This document shows, in pieces, positions 9,893 through 18,138 of a stretch of DNA of 33,872 nt (positions are counted from its first letter, which is position 1; every line of letters starts with the position of its first letter). The notes beneath the pieces are model-generated. The model was not told the DNA's origin. It saw only the letters and a list, made by a program, of their open reading frames with translations, and did not search any database. Source of the DNA: a virus; IMG/VR virus record IMGVR_UViG_3300037042_001714, positions 1 to 33,872 of that record, one strand, 5' to 3'. Position numbers and translations under genes: made by a program.

Positions 9893-10429
9893 ATGAGTAG
9901 AAAATATATAAGAGAACAGATAGTTGAGAATTTTATCTATCCAAATAATGACCAACCAGAATATGGATTGGAAATTGTTCACGACATTAATAATAATAGT
10001 GTATCAGGAGATGTGGTAAGTTTCTCTGCTGTTACCGCTTCATATTCAGGTATTACATTCTCAATGGATTATACTTGGTTATTAAATGGTGCAGAACCAT
10101 TTATACGTAATTCAAATCAATTAAGTTTATGTTCTGTTCATATGACGGTACCAGATGCTTTAAATTTTAAACCTTGGATAGTTATTCAAACTCAATCAAC
10201 CAATACAATAGGTTCTGCATTCTTTAATGGTTCAACTACATTTAGTGTAGTACCTGCACAATTTGATGTGCCTGCATTTGAAAATGGAACATATTATTTT
10301 GAGGTTAGATTTATTGGTCATAGAGCAATATATCCGATTTGTCTTACATTAGATATAACAACCGGATATTCACCTATAACACCTGAACCTACACCAACAC
10401 CAACACCAACACCTACACCAACACCTTAA
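9893..10429 (+). CDS. Small tail protein ending in a bare (TP)n linker
   Basis: The 178-residue product has one Thr/Ser/Phe-rich beta domain (residues 1-~160). It terminates abruptly after PEPTPTPTPTPTPTP with no domain beyond the linker. In the other two linker proteins of this window the same repeat always connects to a downstream domain, so this gene looks like a displayed domain whose partner was lost, or an anchor whose linker is the functional end. It starts 11 bases after the large adhesin stop and is followed 25 bases later by the tape measure gene. I do not recognise the globular domain; the closing FENGTYYFEVRFIGH strand suggests a jelly-roll or Ig-like fold. Confidence 0.65.
   Translation: MSRKYIREQIVENFIYPNNDQPEYGLEIVHDINNNSVSGDVVSFSAVTASYSGITFSMDYTWLLNGAEPFIRNSNQLSLCSVHMTVPDALNFKPWIVIQTQSTNTIGSAFFNGSTTFSVVPAQFDVPAFENGTYYFEVRFIGHRAIYPICLTLDITTGYSPITPEPTPTPTPTPTPTP
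10380..10427 (+). repeat. (TP)n linker microsatellite, copy 6 (C-terminal)
   Basis: Eight near-perfect hexamers run directly into the TAA stop of the 9893 gene. Confidence 0.85.
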
Positions 10430-10454
10430 TAAAAAATATATACATATATAGAAT

Positions 10455-12950
10455 ATGGCAAAAGAAATTGTAATTAAAATCAAAGTTGACGGTCAAGAGA
10501 TTGATGTCGCCAAGAAATCCACAATGGAGCTTAATCAGCAGATTGGTGAATTAAGAAGAAAATTAGAGGAAGTTCCAATAGGTTCCAAAGACTTTAAAAA
10601 GATTCAAGGGGATATTGATAATCTTGAGGGTGCTTTCAAGAAAGCCAAACAATCTCAACAAGGGTTTATTCAGAACTTATCTGAGTTACCAGGTATTGCG
10701 GGTCTAGCAGGACAATCAATACAGGGTATTAAAGGAGCTATGGATTTACTTGCTTCAAACCCATTGGTTGCGGTATTCACATTATTAGCAACAGTTGTTC
10801 TAAAGGTTGTGGATAAACTAAAAGAAATGCAGGGTATAATGGACCCATTGGAAAAACTAGCAAAGGTTTTCAGTGGTACATTTGAAGCTTTAGCTAATAT
10901 TATTCTTCCACCAATTGCGTTTGTAATTGAAAAGATAGTTGGAGCAGCAACAGCATTAGCTAACGTATTTTCAAACTTAATAGGATTATCAAGTAAGGTT
11001 GGTGACAATATGAGTTATGTTGCTGACACTATGGACCAATTGGATGATAGTGCAGCAAGGTTTGCATTATCACAAGCTGAGGCCAATAGACAATTACAAG
11101 ATGCGAGAGAGATTGCTGCAGATTCAACTAAGACTGTTGGTGAACGTATTAAAGCATTAAAAGACGCTGAGAAAACAGAAAGACAAATTGCTGCAGCAAG
11201 TAGACAACGTGAATTAGATAGAGCAAGAGCACAAGCGGTTGACTTAGCTTCAACATTAGGATATACCCAATCAAAGATAGATGCCATCAAAAGATATGAT
11301 GGTGCACAACTTAAAAGTTTTGCAATAGAAATTGATAATCTTAAAGGTTTAAACAGAGAGAAATCTAACGCATTATTCCAATCATTAGGTGTAATTGAAG
11401 ATGTATCAGCACGTGAAGCTAAGATTGGTAAGAAGACACAATCTCAGATTACATCAATTGAGAACGAAGAAAGACAGAAAAGAGTTGAAGCAGCTAAACA
11501 AGCAGCACAACAAAAGAAAGACTTTGAAGATAGGTTAGCTACGTTTATGAATGATATCCGTTTATTGGGTATTAAGGACGAACAAGAGAAAGCTAGAACA
11601 TCTTTAGATATAGAAAAAGATAAGACCATCAAAGAGATTAATGCTCTTGAGATGAAGGAAGCAAGAAAGAAACAATTAAGACTTGCTGCCGAACAAGACT
11701 ACGCAGCAAAATCTGCGGCATTACTTGAGAAACAACAATTAGAGAATACCAAATTAATGGATGCCTTCAACCAAAAGGTTAAGGATATTGAGATTGCTGC
11801 AATTGAGGATGAAACACAAAGGAGTATTACCGCAAGAGAAGAGAAGTTAGCAAGAGATAAAGAGGCTATTCAAAAGGATACACAATTCCTTAAGAAGTCA
11901 AAAGAAGAACAAAGTCAAATCTTAGTTAACTTAGAGAAAGCTTCAGCGGTTGAAATTCAAAAGATTAAAGATGATGCAGCTAAGAAGAACGCTGAGTTAA
12001 TCTACAAACAAATTGAATTTGAACGTCAATCTCGTCTTATGTTATTACAGGTTAGATTACAACAAATTGATATATCTAACAAATCTGAAATTGAAAAAAT
12101 TAAGGAGAGAAGAGCGTTATTGGATGAACAGGCTATAATTGATTTTGATAAAGAAATTGAAAATTTAAATAAACTTCACGATGCTAAAGAAGTTAATGAA
12201 ATAGATTATTTAGAAAGAAAGGCAGCATTAGAAGAACAATATAATACAAGGATTGCTGCTAATACGTTCAATACAGAACTTGCACTTACGGAACAACGTA
12301 AAAAGAATAATGCTGCGGTTATGCAATTAGCAGATAGTATTGGTGCAGTGGCTCAAGCAATGGGTCAAGAAACTGTTGCAGGTAGAGCATTAATAAAAAT
12401 ACAACAAGGATTGGCGTTATCGTCTACACTTTTAGCAATTGCCGATTCACTTGCTGGTTTAGGAAAGGATTTGAAAAAAGGTTTCCCAGCTAACATTATC
12501 GCGATTGCATCTACATTATTATTAGCGGGTACTGCAATTAGTCAATTTAAGCAACTATTTGGTAAGGGTCCAAAAGATTTAACAAGTGGTGGTGGTAGTG
12601 GTGGTGAAACACCCGCACCTCCAAACTTAGGTAGAAACTATGCAGATGGTGGTTTAATTGGTGGTAAAAGACACGCAGAGGGTGGAACGTTAATTGAGGC
12701 TGAACAAGGCGAGGCGATAATTTCTAGAGGCGCGGTTACTATGTTTGCACCTTTATTATCAGCACTAAACCAAGCAGGAGGTGGAAAATCATTTGCACCA
12801 AACGCAATGGTTGCATCATACGATAATCCACAATTAAATAACCCAGCTCAAAATCAATCTCCAGTAATAATGAAAACTTATGTTGTTAGTAATGAATTAA
12901 CAACAGAGAGTGAAAAACAAGCAAGGTTAAAAGACCTTTCAACGTTATAA
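10455..12950 (+). CDS. Tape measure protein
   Basis: The 831-residue product has the hallmarks of a tail length tape measure. There is an N-terminal helical region (MELNQQIGELRRKLEEVP), a hydrophobic segment around 94-118 (LLASNPLVAVFTLLATVV), a second hydrophobic stretch at ~132-180, then a long Lys/Glu/Gln/Ala-rich coiled coil (~200-640). A further hydrophobic block follows near 655-700. The C-terminal Gly-rich tail contains ADGGLIGGKRHAEGGTLIEA and GEAIISRGAVTMFAPLL, which is common at the end of tape measures in this phage group. By the usual ~0.15 nm per residue this would set a tail near 125 nm. No lysozyme or peptidase domain is seen. The gene sits directly before the head protease gene, unlike the canonical order in which it lies deep in the tail module downstream of capsid genes. 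Confidence 0.93.
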   Translation: MAKEIVIKIKVDGQEIDVAKKSTMELNQQIGELRRKLEEVPIGSKDFKKIQGDIDNLEGAFKKAKQSQQGFIQNLSELPGIAGLAGQSIQGIKGAMDLLASNPLVAVFTLLATVVLKVVDKLKEMQGIMDPLEKLAKVFSGTFEALANIILPPIAFVIEKIVGAATALANVFSNLIGLSSKVGDNMSYVADTMDQLDDSAARFALSQAEANRQLQDAREIAADSTKTVGERIKALKDAEKTERQIAAASRQRELDRARAQAVDLASTLGYTQSKIDAIKRYDGAQLKSFAIEIDNLKGLNREKSNALFQSLGVIEDVSAREAKIGKKTQSQITSIENEERQKRVEAAKQAAQQKKDFEDRLATFMNDIRLLGIKDEQEKARTSLDIEKDKTIKEINALEMKEARKKQLRLAAEQDYAAKSAALLEKQQLENTKLMDAFNQKVKDIEIAAIEDETQRSITAREEKLARDKEAIQKDTQFLKKSKEEQSQILVNLEKASAVEIQKIKDDAAKKNAELIYKQIEFERQSRLMLLQVRLQQIDISNKSEIEKIKERRALLDEQAIIDFDKEIENLNKLHDAKEVNEIDYLERKAALEEQYNTRIAANTFNTELALTEQRKKNNAAVMQLADSIGAVAQAMGQETVAGRALIKIQQGLALSSTLLAIADSLAGLGKDLKKGFPANIIAIASTLLLAGTAISQFKQLFGKGPKDLTSGGGSGGETPAPPNLGRNYADGGLIGGKRHAEGGTLIEAEQGEAIISRGAVTMFAPLLSALNQAGGGKSFAPNAMVASYDNPQLNNPAQNQSPVIMKTYVVSNELTTESEKQARLKDLSTL

Positions 12951-12957
12951 TTAAAAA

Positions 12958-12968
12958 TTTATATTTAA
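12958..12968 (+). promoter_or_regulatory. TTTATATTTAA element, copy 2
   Basis: An exact copy lies four bases before the ATG at 12973 and follows the tape measure stop. The context AAAAATTTATATTTAA then GAATATGATA is almost identical to copy 1. Confidence 0.5.
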
Positions 12969-12972
12969 GAAT

Positions 12973-14697
12973 ATGATAAAGAATGATAAAGTGTTTGAAC
13001 TTAAAATAGAAGAAGACGATGAATTATCCGGGATTGATAGTATTTCTTTGGTGGATGAACCAGCAATTGAAGTCAATTGGGTTGCGTTTAACAAAACTAA
13101 ACAAGAAGATTTCCACATACCTGACGGAGAAGATGACAAGTATATCCAAAAACTAGTTTCTATTGCTCAGGATGAACAAGAACTATTCAATGAAGGTTGG
13201 GTAATAGATAAGGTAGAAATCGTTGGAGAGGAAGGATTTGCTTCAACTAATCCAAATGGTCCATCTATTGAAGATGAAGAAGAATATAACGTTAGATATA
13301 AGTATATACTAAATCCTCGTGTTACAGGTCAAGGTGCGGTTATTAAGACCACAAGAGATTTCTGTAAGACTTTGCTTGCCAAGAATATGGTTTGGAGGGT
13401 TGAGGATATGGAAGCTACACAGAATGACTTTGGTCAATCTGCAATGGTTTGGAGAGGTGGTTACAATTGCCGTCACGTATGGTCAAGAATCTTATACAAG
13501 AAAGATGCAACCATTATCAACAAAGCTTCAGTTAATAAAGGTAAAGTAGAAGTTGGTGGTTTCCCTAACGATATGAGACCTGACCCAAGAGTATTAGGAT
13601 ATGATGAACCTTCAACCGTAACATCTAAAACAGAAGTGGCCGTAAGAAAAAAAACAGCTGCACCATCAACTGCAAAAAATTTAGGATTATCAAAAGAAAA
13701 GTTTGGATACCCTTTATTTGAGACAAAGGATAGTGCTGAGGCGTATGCAGTATTAATTGGATGTAGTGGTTCACACGAACACAATATCGGTGATAAGGTA
13801 TATTATATGCCTTGTGAGGTACATCCTGAAGATATGGGATATGATGTTGGTGGTTTACCATCTTATGTTGACCAAGTATCTGGTGATACAATATCAAAAT
13901 CTTTGGTTACATTAGAAAGTCATTCAGACTATCCTGATAGTGTTAAGAATAATGCTAAGGCGGTTCTTAAATATGTTGAGGAAAATGGATGGGGTTCTTG
14001 TGGAACAGATGTGGGTAAACAACGTGCTAATCAACTTGCAAAGGGTGAACCTATTTCTGAAGATACAATCCGTAGAATGTATTCATACCTATCAAGACAC
14101 GAAGTTGACTTAGATAGTTCAAAAGGATATGGTGACGGTTGTGGTAAATTGATGTATGATAGTTGGGGTGGTAAGTCAGCACTAAGTTGGGCTGAAAGTA
14201 AAATCAAATCTATTGAAAGAGAGAAAATGTCAAAACAATATTTCCAAATTGACAACGAGGAAAAGAAAATTGTAATTGGACCAGCAATGATTCCTGACTT
14301 TAAAATATTCCGTAAGGATGGTAAAGGTAATCCATATTATGTTTATTTCAGTGCTGAGACAATCAGAATGATTGCTGAGAAGTATATGAGAAACAAATAC
14401 ATTGACAATAATGACGAGAATCACGATGGTACAGCCGTAAAGGATGTATATGTAATTGAGTCTTGGATTAAGGAAGATGAGAATGATAAATCAACAAAAT
14501 ATGGATATGGTGATTTAAGCGTTGGAACCTGGTTTGTCTCAATGAAGATTAAAAATGATGAGGTTTGGAACAAGGTAAAAGAAGGTAAATTAAATGGGTT
14601 TAGTGTATCAGGATACTTTGAACAGGTAGCAGAATTCTGTATGGAAGAGATGTTCCTTCGTCAAGTGGCTGAGATATTAAAGAACATCGAAGATTAA
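12973..14697 (+). CDS. Fused head protein: minor-head-like domain, Cys modules and XkdF-type prohead protease
   Basis: Several normally separate units are fused in 574 residues. Residues 1-40 (VFELKIEE, ISLVDEPAIEVNWVAF) match the start of Bacteroidota phage head proteins. Residues ~108-172 contain TTRDFCKTLLAK and GGYNCRHVWSRIL, the Cys/His pattern found at the end of SPP1 gp7/Mu F minor head proteins. Residues ~244-285 form a small module with GCSGSHEH and YYMPCEVH. Residues ~316-412 form a helical module with NGWGSCGTDVGKQRANQL and SEDTIRRMYSYLSRHE. Residues ~422-552 are the XkdF-like serine protease, with a candidate His484 (DENHDG) and Ser546 (GFSVSGYF). It probably matures the capsid. 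A strong bidirectional terminator follows the stop by two bases. Confidence 0.85.
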   Translation: MIKNDKVFELKIEEDDELSGIDSISLVDEPAIEVNWVAFNKTKQEDFHIPDGEDDKYIQKLVSIAQDEQELFNEGWVIDKVEIVGEEGFASTNPNGPSIEDEEEYNVRYKYILNPRVTGQGAVIKTTRDFCKTLLAKNMVWRVEDMEATQNDFGQSAMVWRGGYNCRHVWSRILYKKDATIINKASVNKGKVEVGGFPNDMRPDPRVLGYDEPSTVTSKTEVAVRKKTAAPSTAKNLGLSKEKFGYPLFETKDSAEAYAVLIGCSGSHEHNIGDKVYYMPCEVHPEDMGYDVGGLPSYVDQVSGDTISKSLVTLESHSDYPDSVKNNAKAVLKYVEENGWGSCGTDVGKQRANQLAKGEPISEDTIRRMYSYLSRHEVDLDSSKGYGDGCGKLMYDSWGGKSALSWAESKIKSIEREKMSKQYFQIDNEEKKIVIGPAMIPDFKIFRKDGKGNPYYVYFSAETIRMIAEKYMRNKYIDNNDENHDGTAVKDVYVIESWIKEDENDKSTKYGYGDLSVGTWFVSMKIKNDEVWNKVKEGKLNGFSVSGYFEQVAEFCMEEMFLRQVAEILKNIED

Positions 14698-14699
14698 AA

Positions 14700-14726
14700 A
14701 AGGGTCCCGTTTGGGACCCTTGTTAT
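14700..14726. terminator. Bidirectional intrinsic terminator
   Basis: A perfect 9-bp stem AAGGGTCCC/GGGACCCTT (14700-14708 and 14713-14721) with GTTT loop lies between two convergent genes. Rightward it is followed by TTGTTATTTTT; leftward it is followed by a run of T from the A-run at 14695-14700. Confidence 0.9.
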
Positions 14727-14728
14727 TT

Positions 14729-15055
14729 TTAATCAAAAAGATTGTAATAAGTTGGTTGATTATCCCAAATATGACATATTGAATAATCGTCTATTTTTAC
14801 ATATTCATAATGTATTGAAGAAGATGTACTTATTTTAATCTTTCTTCTTAATACTTTATCAGTAGATTTTTGTGGAACATCAATTGCGGTTTTTTTACCA
14901 CTACCCGTTTTTTGGTTAAATTCGGTTATTTTATCTTCAATTTGATAAAATTTAGCATAACCATTTTTAACTTCAATTACTTTGTAAAATTCAATAAAGG
15001 TACAATTGTAACCAAAAGAACATTTTAAAATGTCATTTACTTTAATAGTTTCCAT
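14729..15055 (-). CDS. Leftward moron-like gene, unknown function
   Basis: The 108-residue product starts METIKVNDILKCSFGYNCTF and continues with IEFYKVIEVKNGYAKFYQIE. This resembles a small phage/plasmid family with a GY-x-T-x-x-x-FY-x-V core whose function is unknown to me. The middle is basic (KTGSGKKTAIDVPQKSTDKVLRRKIK) and the end is rich in Tyr. It is the only leftward gene inside the structural region. It has its own host-type promoter (15106-15137) and shares a terminator with the convergent protease gene. That autonomous architecture is typical of morons, genes added to phages that are expressed independently of the lytic programme. I do not assign a function. Confidence 0.75.
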   Translation of the reverse strand: METIKVNDILKCSFGYNCTFIEFYKVIEVKNGYAKFYQIEDKITEFNQKTGSGKKTAIDVPQKSTDKVLRRKIKISTSSSIHYEYVKIDDYSICHIWDNQPTYYNLFD

Positions 15056-15105
15056 AATTGTTTCTGTTCAGATTTTGGCCTGTCCCCGCATTTAAATTTA
15101 TTCCA

Positions 15106-15137
15106 CAAAGATATGGCGGGTTTTTGGTTCTGCCAAA
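15106..15137 (-). promoter_or_regulatory. Bacteroidota-type promoter for the 14729-15055 gene
   Basis: On the minus strand TTTG (15137-15134) is followed, after exactly 20 nt, by TATCTTTG (15113-15106), matching the TTTG/TAnnTTTG consensus of the Bacteroidota primary sigma factor. Transcription would begin ~45 nt before the ATG at 15055. Confidence 0.8.
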
Positions 15138-15242
15138 TCTTTTTTAAAAAAAGTTATCCACATTATTTTTAACATAAAATGGTAATATATATGAAAATCC
15201 ATATTTACTATTAGAGATAAACAATAAATAAACAAAAAAAAT

Positions 15243-16001
15243 ATGTCAAAATCAAAAACCGCAATTGCTGAAATCAAAAGATTGATGGTACAGTTTGGTT
15301 TTATGTCTGAAGAAGTATCTTTGAAATCTTTCAAATTGGAAGATAATTCTATTTTAGAAGCTAAGAATTTAGAAGTTGGTGAGGAAATCACCCGTCTAAA
15401 TGATGAGTTTGAAAGAGTAGCATTAGAGAATGGAAAATTCAGTTTAGTTGAAAACTTTGAAATAGAAGTTGAAAACGGTAAAATCGTTTCTGTAAAAGAA
15501 ATCTTTGTAAGCGCAAAACTTGTTGATGGTACAGAAATCAAAGTTGAAGGTGATGTTTTAGGTGAAGGTGCAAAAGTAGTAGTAGTTACTCCTGATGCTG
15601 AGATTCCTGCTCCAGATGGAGTTCACGAATTAGAAGACGGAACCAAAGTAGAAACTAAAGACGGTGTAATCGTTTCTGTTCAAGAAGTGTTACAAGAAGA
15701 AGTAATGCCATCAGGTGAAGGTGAACCTGCTCCAGAAGGAGAAGTTCCTGCACCAGTAGCATCTGAAGACCCAATTGAACCTCAAGATGAAATTATGTCT
15801 CTATTGAAAGAATTCATTGTTAGATGCAGTGAGAAAATTGGTTCAATGGAAAAACAAATGGAATCTATGAAGAACGACTTCAATGCATTCAAAAAAGAAC
15901 CTGCAGCTAAGAAAATAGCTAACGGAAAAACAGATTTCAATAAAATCGAAAATAATGAACTTGACGAGAAGATCGCAATGATTATGTCGTTAAGAAAATA
16001 A
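15243..16001 (+). CDS. Capsid scaffolding protein
   Basis: The 252-residue, acidic protein has an N-terminal helical part. Residues ~70-160 form a beta segment with two similar units (VENGKIVSVKEI and TKDGVIVSVQEV, each near a DGT motif). An Ala/Pro/Glu-rich linker follows (~160-180). The C-terminal part is a predicted coiled coil (MSLLKEFIVRCSEKIGSMEK) with a Lys-rich end. This layout and its place between protease and capsid gene are typical of scaffolds in Bacteroidota phages, which direct shell assembly and are removed by the prohead protease. It has an A-rich leader before the ATG. Because a terminator precedes the leftward insert, it probably needs its own promoter; the leader holds only a weak ATATTTA motif at 15201. 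Confidence 0.75.
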   Translation: MSKSKTAIAEIKRLMVQFGFMSEEVSLKSFKLEDNSILEAKNLEVGEEITRLNDEFERVALENGKFSLVENFEIEVENGKIVSVKEIFVSAKLVDGTEIKVEGDVLGEGAKVVVVTPDAEIPAPDGVHELEDGTKVETKDGVIVSVQEVLQEEVMPSGEGEPAPEGEVPAPVASEDPIEPQDEIMSLLKEFIVRCSEKIGSMEKQMESMKNDFNAFKKEPAAKKIANGKTDFNKIENNELDEKIAMIMSLRK

Positions 16002-16032
16002 AAACTAATTAAAAAAATAAAAAATTAAAATT

Positions 16033-17001
16033 ATGAAAATTTTATCAAGAGAAGAGTTCGCATACAGCGTTGGTTCTATCGGATCATACGTAGACCAAGT
16101 TGGTGGTGAATTATTATCAAAAGCTCTTATCGGAGCAACTACTCCTAAGTACGTAAACGTTCGTTTAGGTATTAAAGGTACTCAAGCTTTGAACCTTTTA
16201 GATTCAAGCGTTACGTTCCAATCAGGAACTTGTGGATGGGACCCAACTGGTAACACTACAACTTACACTCAGAGAAACATCACAACTTGTGCTGAGAAGT
16301 ATAATGAAGCTCTTTGTTACAAAGACTTATATGACACTTACCAATCAATGTTAATGGCTCCAGGTCAAACTCAAGAAACTGTTCCTTTCGAACAACAAAT
16401 CGCTGAGTTGAAAGTTAAACAAATTCAACAAAGAATTGAACAAAAATTATGGCAAGCTAATTCAGGCGGTGATGACTGTTTTGACGGTTTCAAACTTTTA
16501 ATCGCTTCAGGTCAAACAGGTGTTGCTTCTTCAAGTGGTACAACATTTAATCCAGCTGCATCATATGGATCTGCGGGTAACGCGATCACGGAAATTGATA
16601 ACCTAATCAACGTATTAGATGACAATGCAATGAGTCGTGACGATTTGCGAGTGTTCCTTTCTTTTGCAAATTTTAGACTCTATGTCCAGGCTTTAACAAA
16701 AGCTAACTTCTTTGCAAACTATATCGGTTCAACTGATATCACTGCACAAATGGAAGCTGTACATCCAAACACAAACGTTAAGGTTATCCCTACAATTGGT
16801 TTGAATGGTTCTAATCAAATAACAATCGGACCAGCTGAATATATGGTGGTAGGTTTTGACCTCTTGGATGATAGTCAGAAGCTAGTGATCTGGTATTCGA
16901 AGGATTTTGACGAATTGCGCTTAAGAGCGAACTATAATTACGGTGCTCAAATCGCTAAGTTTGGTTCTACCAAATACTTTGCAACAAACGGTTTATCTTA
17001 A
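16033..17001 (+). CDS. Major capsid protein
   Basis: The 322-residue product starts MKILSREEFAYSVGSIGSYV and lies 31 bases after the scaffold gene. It has an N-terminal helix rich in Gly/Ser, a central region containing the long helix EQQIAELKVKQIQQRIEQKL (~122-141), and a beta-rich C-terminal half with IPTIGLNGSNQITIGPAEYM and KLVIWYSKDFDELRLRANYN. This is consistent with an HK97-type fold in Bacteroidota phage capsids. Codons end in C or G noticeably more often than in the neighbouring tail genes, as expected for a highly expressed gene. Residues 18-33 (SYVDQVGGELLSKALI) resemble residues 297-312 of the protease fusion. The family name is inferred from context plus pattern. Confidence 0.88.
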   Translation: MKILSREEFAYSVGSIGSYVDQVGGELLSKALIGATTPKYVNVRLGIKGTQALNLLDSSVTFQSGTCGWDPTGNTTTYTQRNITTCAEKYNEALCYKDLYDTYQSMLMAPGQTQETVPFEQQIAELKVKQIQQRIEQKLWQANSGGDDCFDGFKLLIASGQTGVASSSGTTFNPAASYGSAGNAITEIDNLINVLDDNAMSRDDLRVFLSFANFRLYVQALTKANFFANYIGSTDITAQMEAVHPNTNVKVIPTIGLNGSNQITIGPAEYMVVGFDLLDDSQKLVIWYSKDFDELRLRANYNYGAQIAKFGSTKYFATNGLS

Positions 17002-17023
17002 TTGATATCCAAACACAAATATT

Positions 17024-17045
17024 AAGGGGGAGTAAAATCCCCCTT
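17024..17045 (+). terminator. GC-rich hairpin after the capsid gene (weak terminator)
   Basis: The 8-bp stem AAGGGGGA/TCCCCCTT with GTAAAA loop lies 22 bases after the stop. Only three T residues follow before an A-run, so it may protect or process the capsid mRNA instead of ending it. Confidence 0.5.
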
Positions 17046-17084
17046 TAAAAAAAATAAACAAAAACAAAATTAATATTAAATAAT

Positions 17085-17627
17085 ATGAGCACGTGTTATA
17101 TAAATTCTGGGATAGCCCTTAATTGCAGTGACGGAATCGGCGGCATTAAGAAAATTTACATAGTAGGTGGAGCAACTGGTGAAGTTACTGGTTACACTTA
17201 TAGTGTAGATGGTTCTATTACAGGAGCTACTTCTACTACTGGTACTACTTTATACGGATTTGAATTGAAGAGAAACACTTCTAGCTTATCTCAAAATACT
17301 ACTAAATCTTTCACGAATGGTACTATCTATTGGGAACAAGTTTTAACTGCTATCTTCTTCAAGTACGATCAAGACAAGAGAAACCAATTGAAAATCCTAG
17401 GTCAGAATGACCAAATACAAATCGTAGCAATTGACCAAAACGATACACAATATCTTTTAGGACAAGTTAACGGTATGTACTTATCAGGTGGTAGTGCTGG
17501 TACGGGGGTAAATTTTGGAGATCGAAATGGTTTCGAATTTGTCTTCACAGGCGAGGAAGCGGAACCAGCAAGAGTTATCGTTGGAGCATTAGCTACTGTA
17601 TTTACAGGAGCATCTATTGTAGGATAA
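17085..17627 (+). CDS. Probable major tail tube protein
   Basis: The 180-residue product is beta-rich, with Thr/Gly strands near the start (GATGEVTGYTYSVDGSITGA). A central helix region (YWEQVLTAIFFKYDQDKRNQ) and a block of short strands (QIQIVAIDQNDTQYLLGQVN) follow, then GVNFGDRNGFEFVFTGEEAEP near the C terminus. I associate the last pattern with tail tube-like proteins in Bacteroidota phages. Codon choice resembles the capsid gene (many C-ending codons), as expected for an abundant virion protein. It sits between two GC hairpins, so it may be a separate transcription unit. A head decoration protein is the main alternative. Confidence 0.55.
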   Translation: MSTCYINSGIALNCSDGIGGIKKIYIVGGATGEVTGYTYSVDGSITGATSTTGTTLYGFELKRNTSSLSQNTTKSFTNGTIYWEQVLTAIFFKYDQDKRNQLKILGQNDQIQIVAIDQNDTQYLLGQVNGMYLSGGSAGTGVNFGDRNGFEFVFTGEEAEPARVIVGALATVFTGASIVG

Positions 17628-17677
17628 TAAAAATAGTAGGTCTGTGGACCGAATTTCTATATCTAATCCAATCGGAA

Positions 17678-17702
17678 AGAGGGGCACTAGCCCCTTTTTT
17701 CT
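17678..17702 (+). terminator. Intrinsic terminator
   Basis: GGGGC/GCCCC (17681-17685 and 17690-17694) with ACTA loop, extended by A-T pairs, is followed by TTTTTT. It ends the capsid/tail-tube unit. Confidence 0.9.
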
Positions 17703-17727
17703 TTGCTACCAATTCAACTCAGATTTT

Positions 17728-17738
17728 TTTATATTTAA
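17728..17738 (+). promoter_or_regulatory. TTTATATTTAA element, copy 3
   Basis: An exact copy lies between the terminator at 17678 and the ATG at 17756, so transcription of the portal operon probably begins here. TTTG at 17702 is upstream but spaced 24 nt from TATATTTA. Confidence 0.55.
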
Positions 17739-17755
17739 TGATATAGACAAATAAT

Positions 17756-18136
17756 ATGTTATACTTACAAAAAGGACAACAAAATACTTTGACGATGAAT
17801 ATCAACAATAATACGACTACTTCGTTTAGTACTTATTTATTGGAGTTTACTCATATTATGTCCAAAGAGGTTAAGACTTATTCAATTGATACAACTGACC
17901 CTGCTCAATACGGACAGAATATTAGATATTGTGAAATTGTATTAGAATTACAAAACCCTGGTCAAGACCTAAATTACGAGGGTGAATATCAATTAAACAT
18001 TTACGGTAATGGTGACTTAACAAAAAATGTATTTGTTGGTATTGCTATTTTACAAGGAAATGTGGAAGCTCCTGCGTTTACTGAATATATTTCACCTAAT
18101 GAGGTTAATGAAAATTACATATATATACAAGATTAA
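17756..18136 (+). CDS. Small beta-rich virion-associated protein, unknown
   Basis: The 126-residue protein starts MLYLQKGQQNTLTMNINNNT and consists of alternating strands (TYLLEFTHIMSKEVKTYSID, YCEIVLELQNPG, YEGEYQLNIYGN). It ends in an acidic tail NENYIYIQD. It has no membrane segment or enzymatic motif. It is the first gene after the terminator and the third TTTATATTTAA element, and is followed after two bases by the portal gene. Proteins of this size and fold next to tail or head genes in Bacteroidota phages are usually structural; I do not assign a specific role. Confidence 0.6.
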   Translation: MLYLQKGQQNTLTMNINNNTTTSFSTYLLEFTHIMSKEVKTYSIDTTDPAQYGQNIRYCEIVLELQNPGQDLNYEGEYQLNIYGNGDLTKNVFVGIAILQGNVEAPAFTEYISPNEVNENYIYIQD

Positions 18137-18138
18137 TT

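Noticed and set aside
750-10427. Diversity-generating retroelement or phase-variable CRISPR-like array
   Set aside because: There is no reverse transcriptase, no adenine-biased template pair and no regular spacer. The repeats are coding linkers.
15140-15242. Host consensus promoter before the scaffold gene
   Set aside because: No TAnnTTTG on the plus strand; only a weak ATATTTA core was found, not enough to call.
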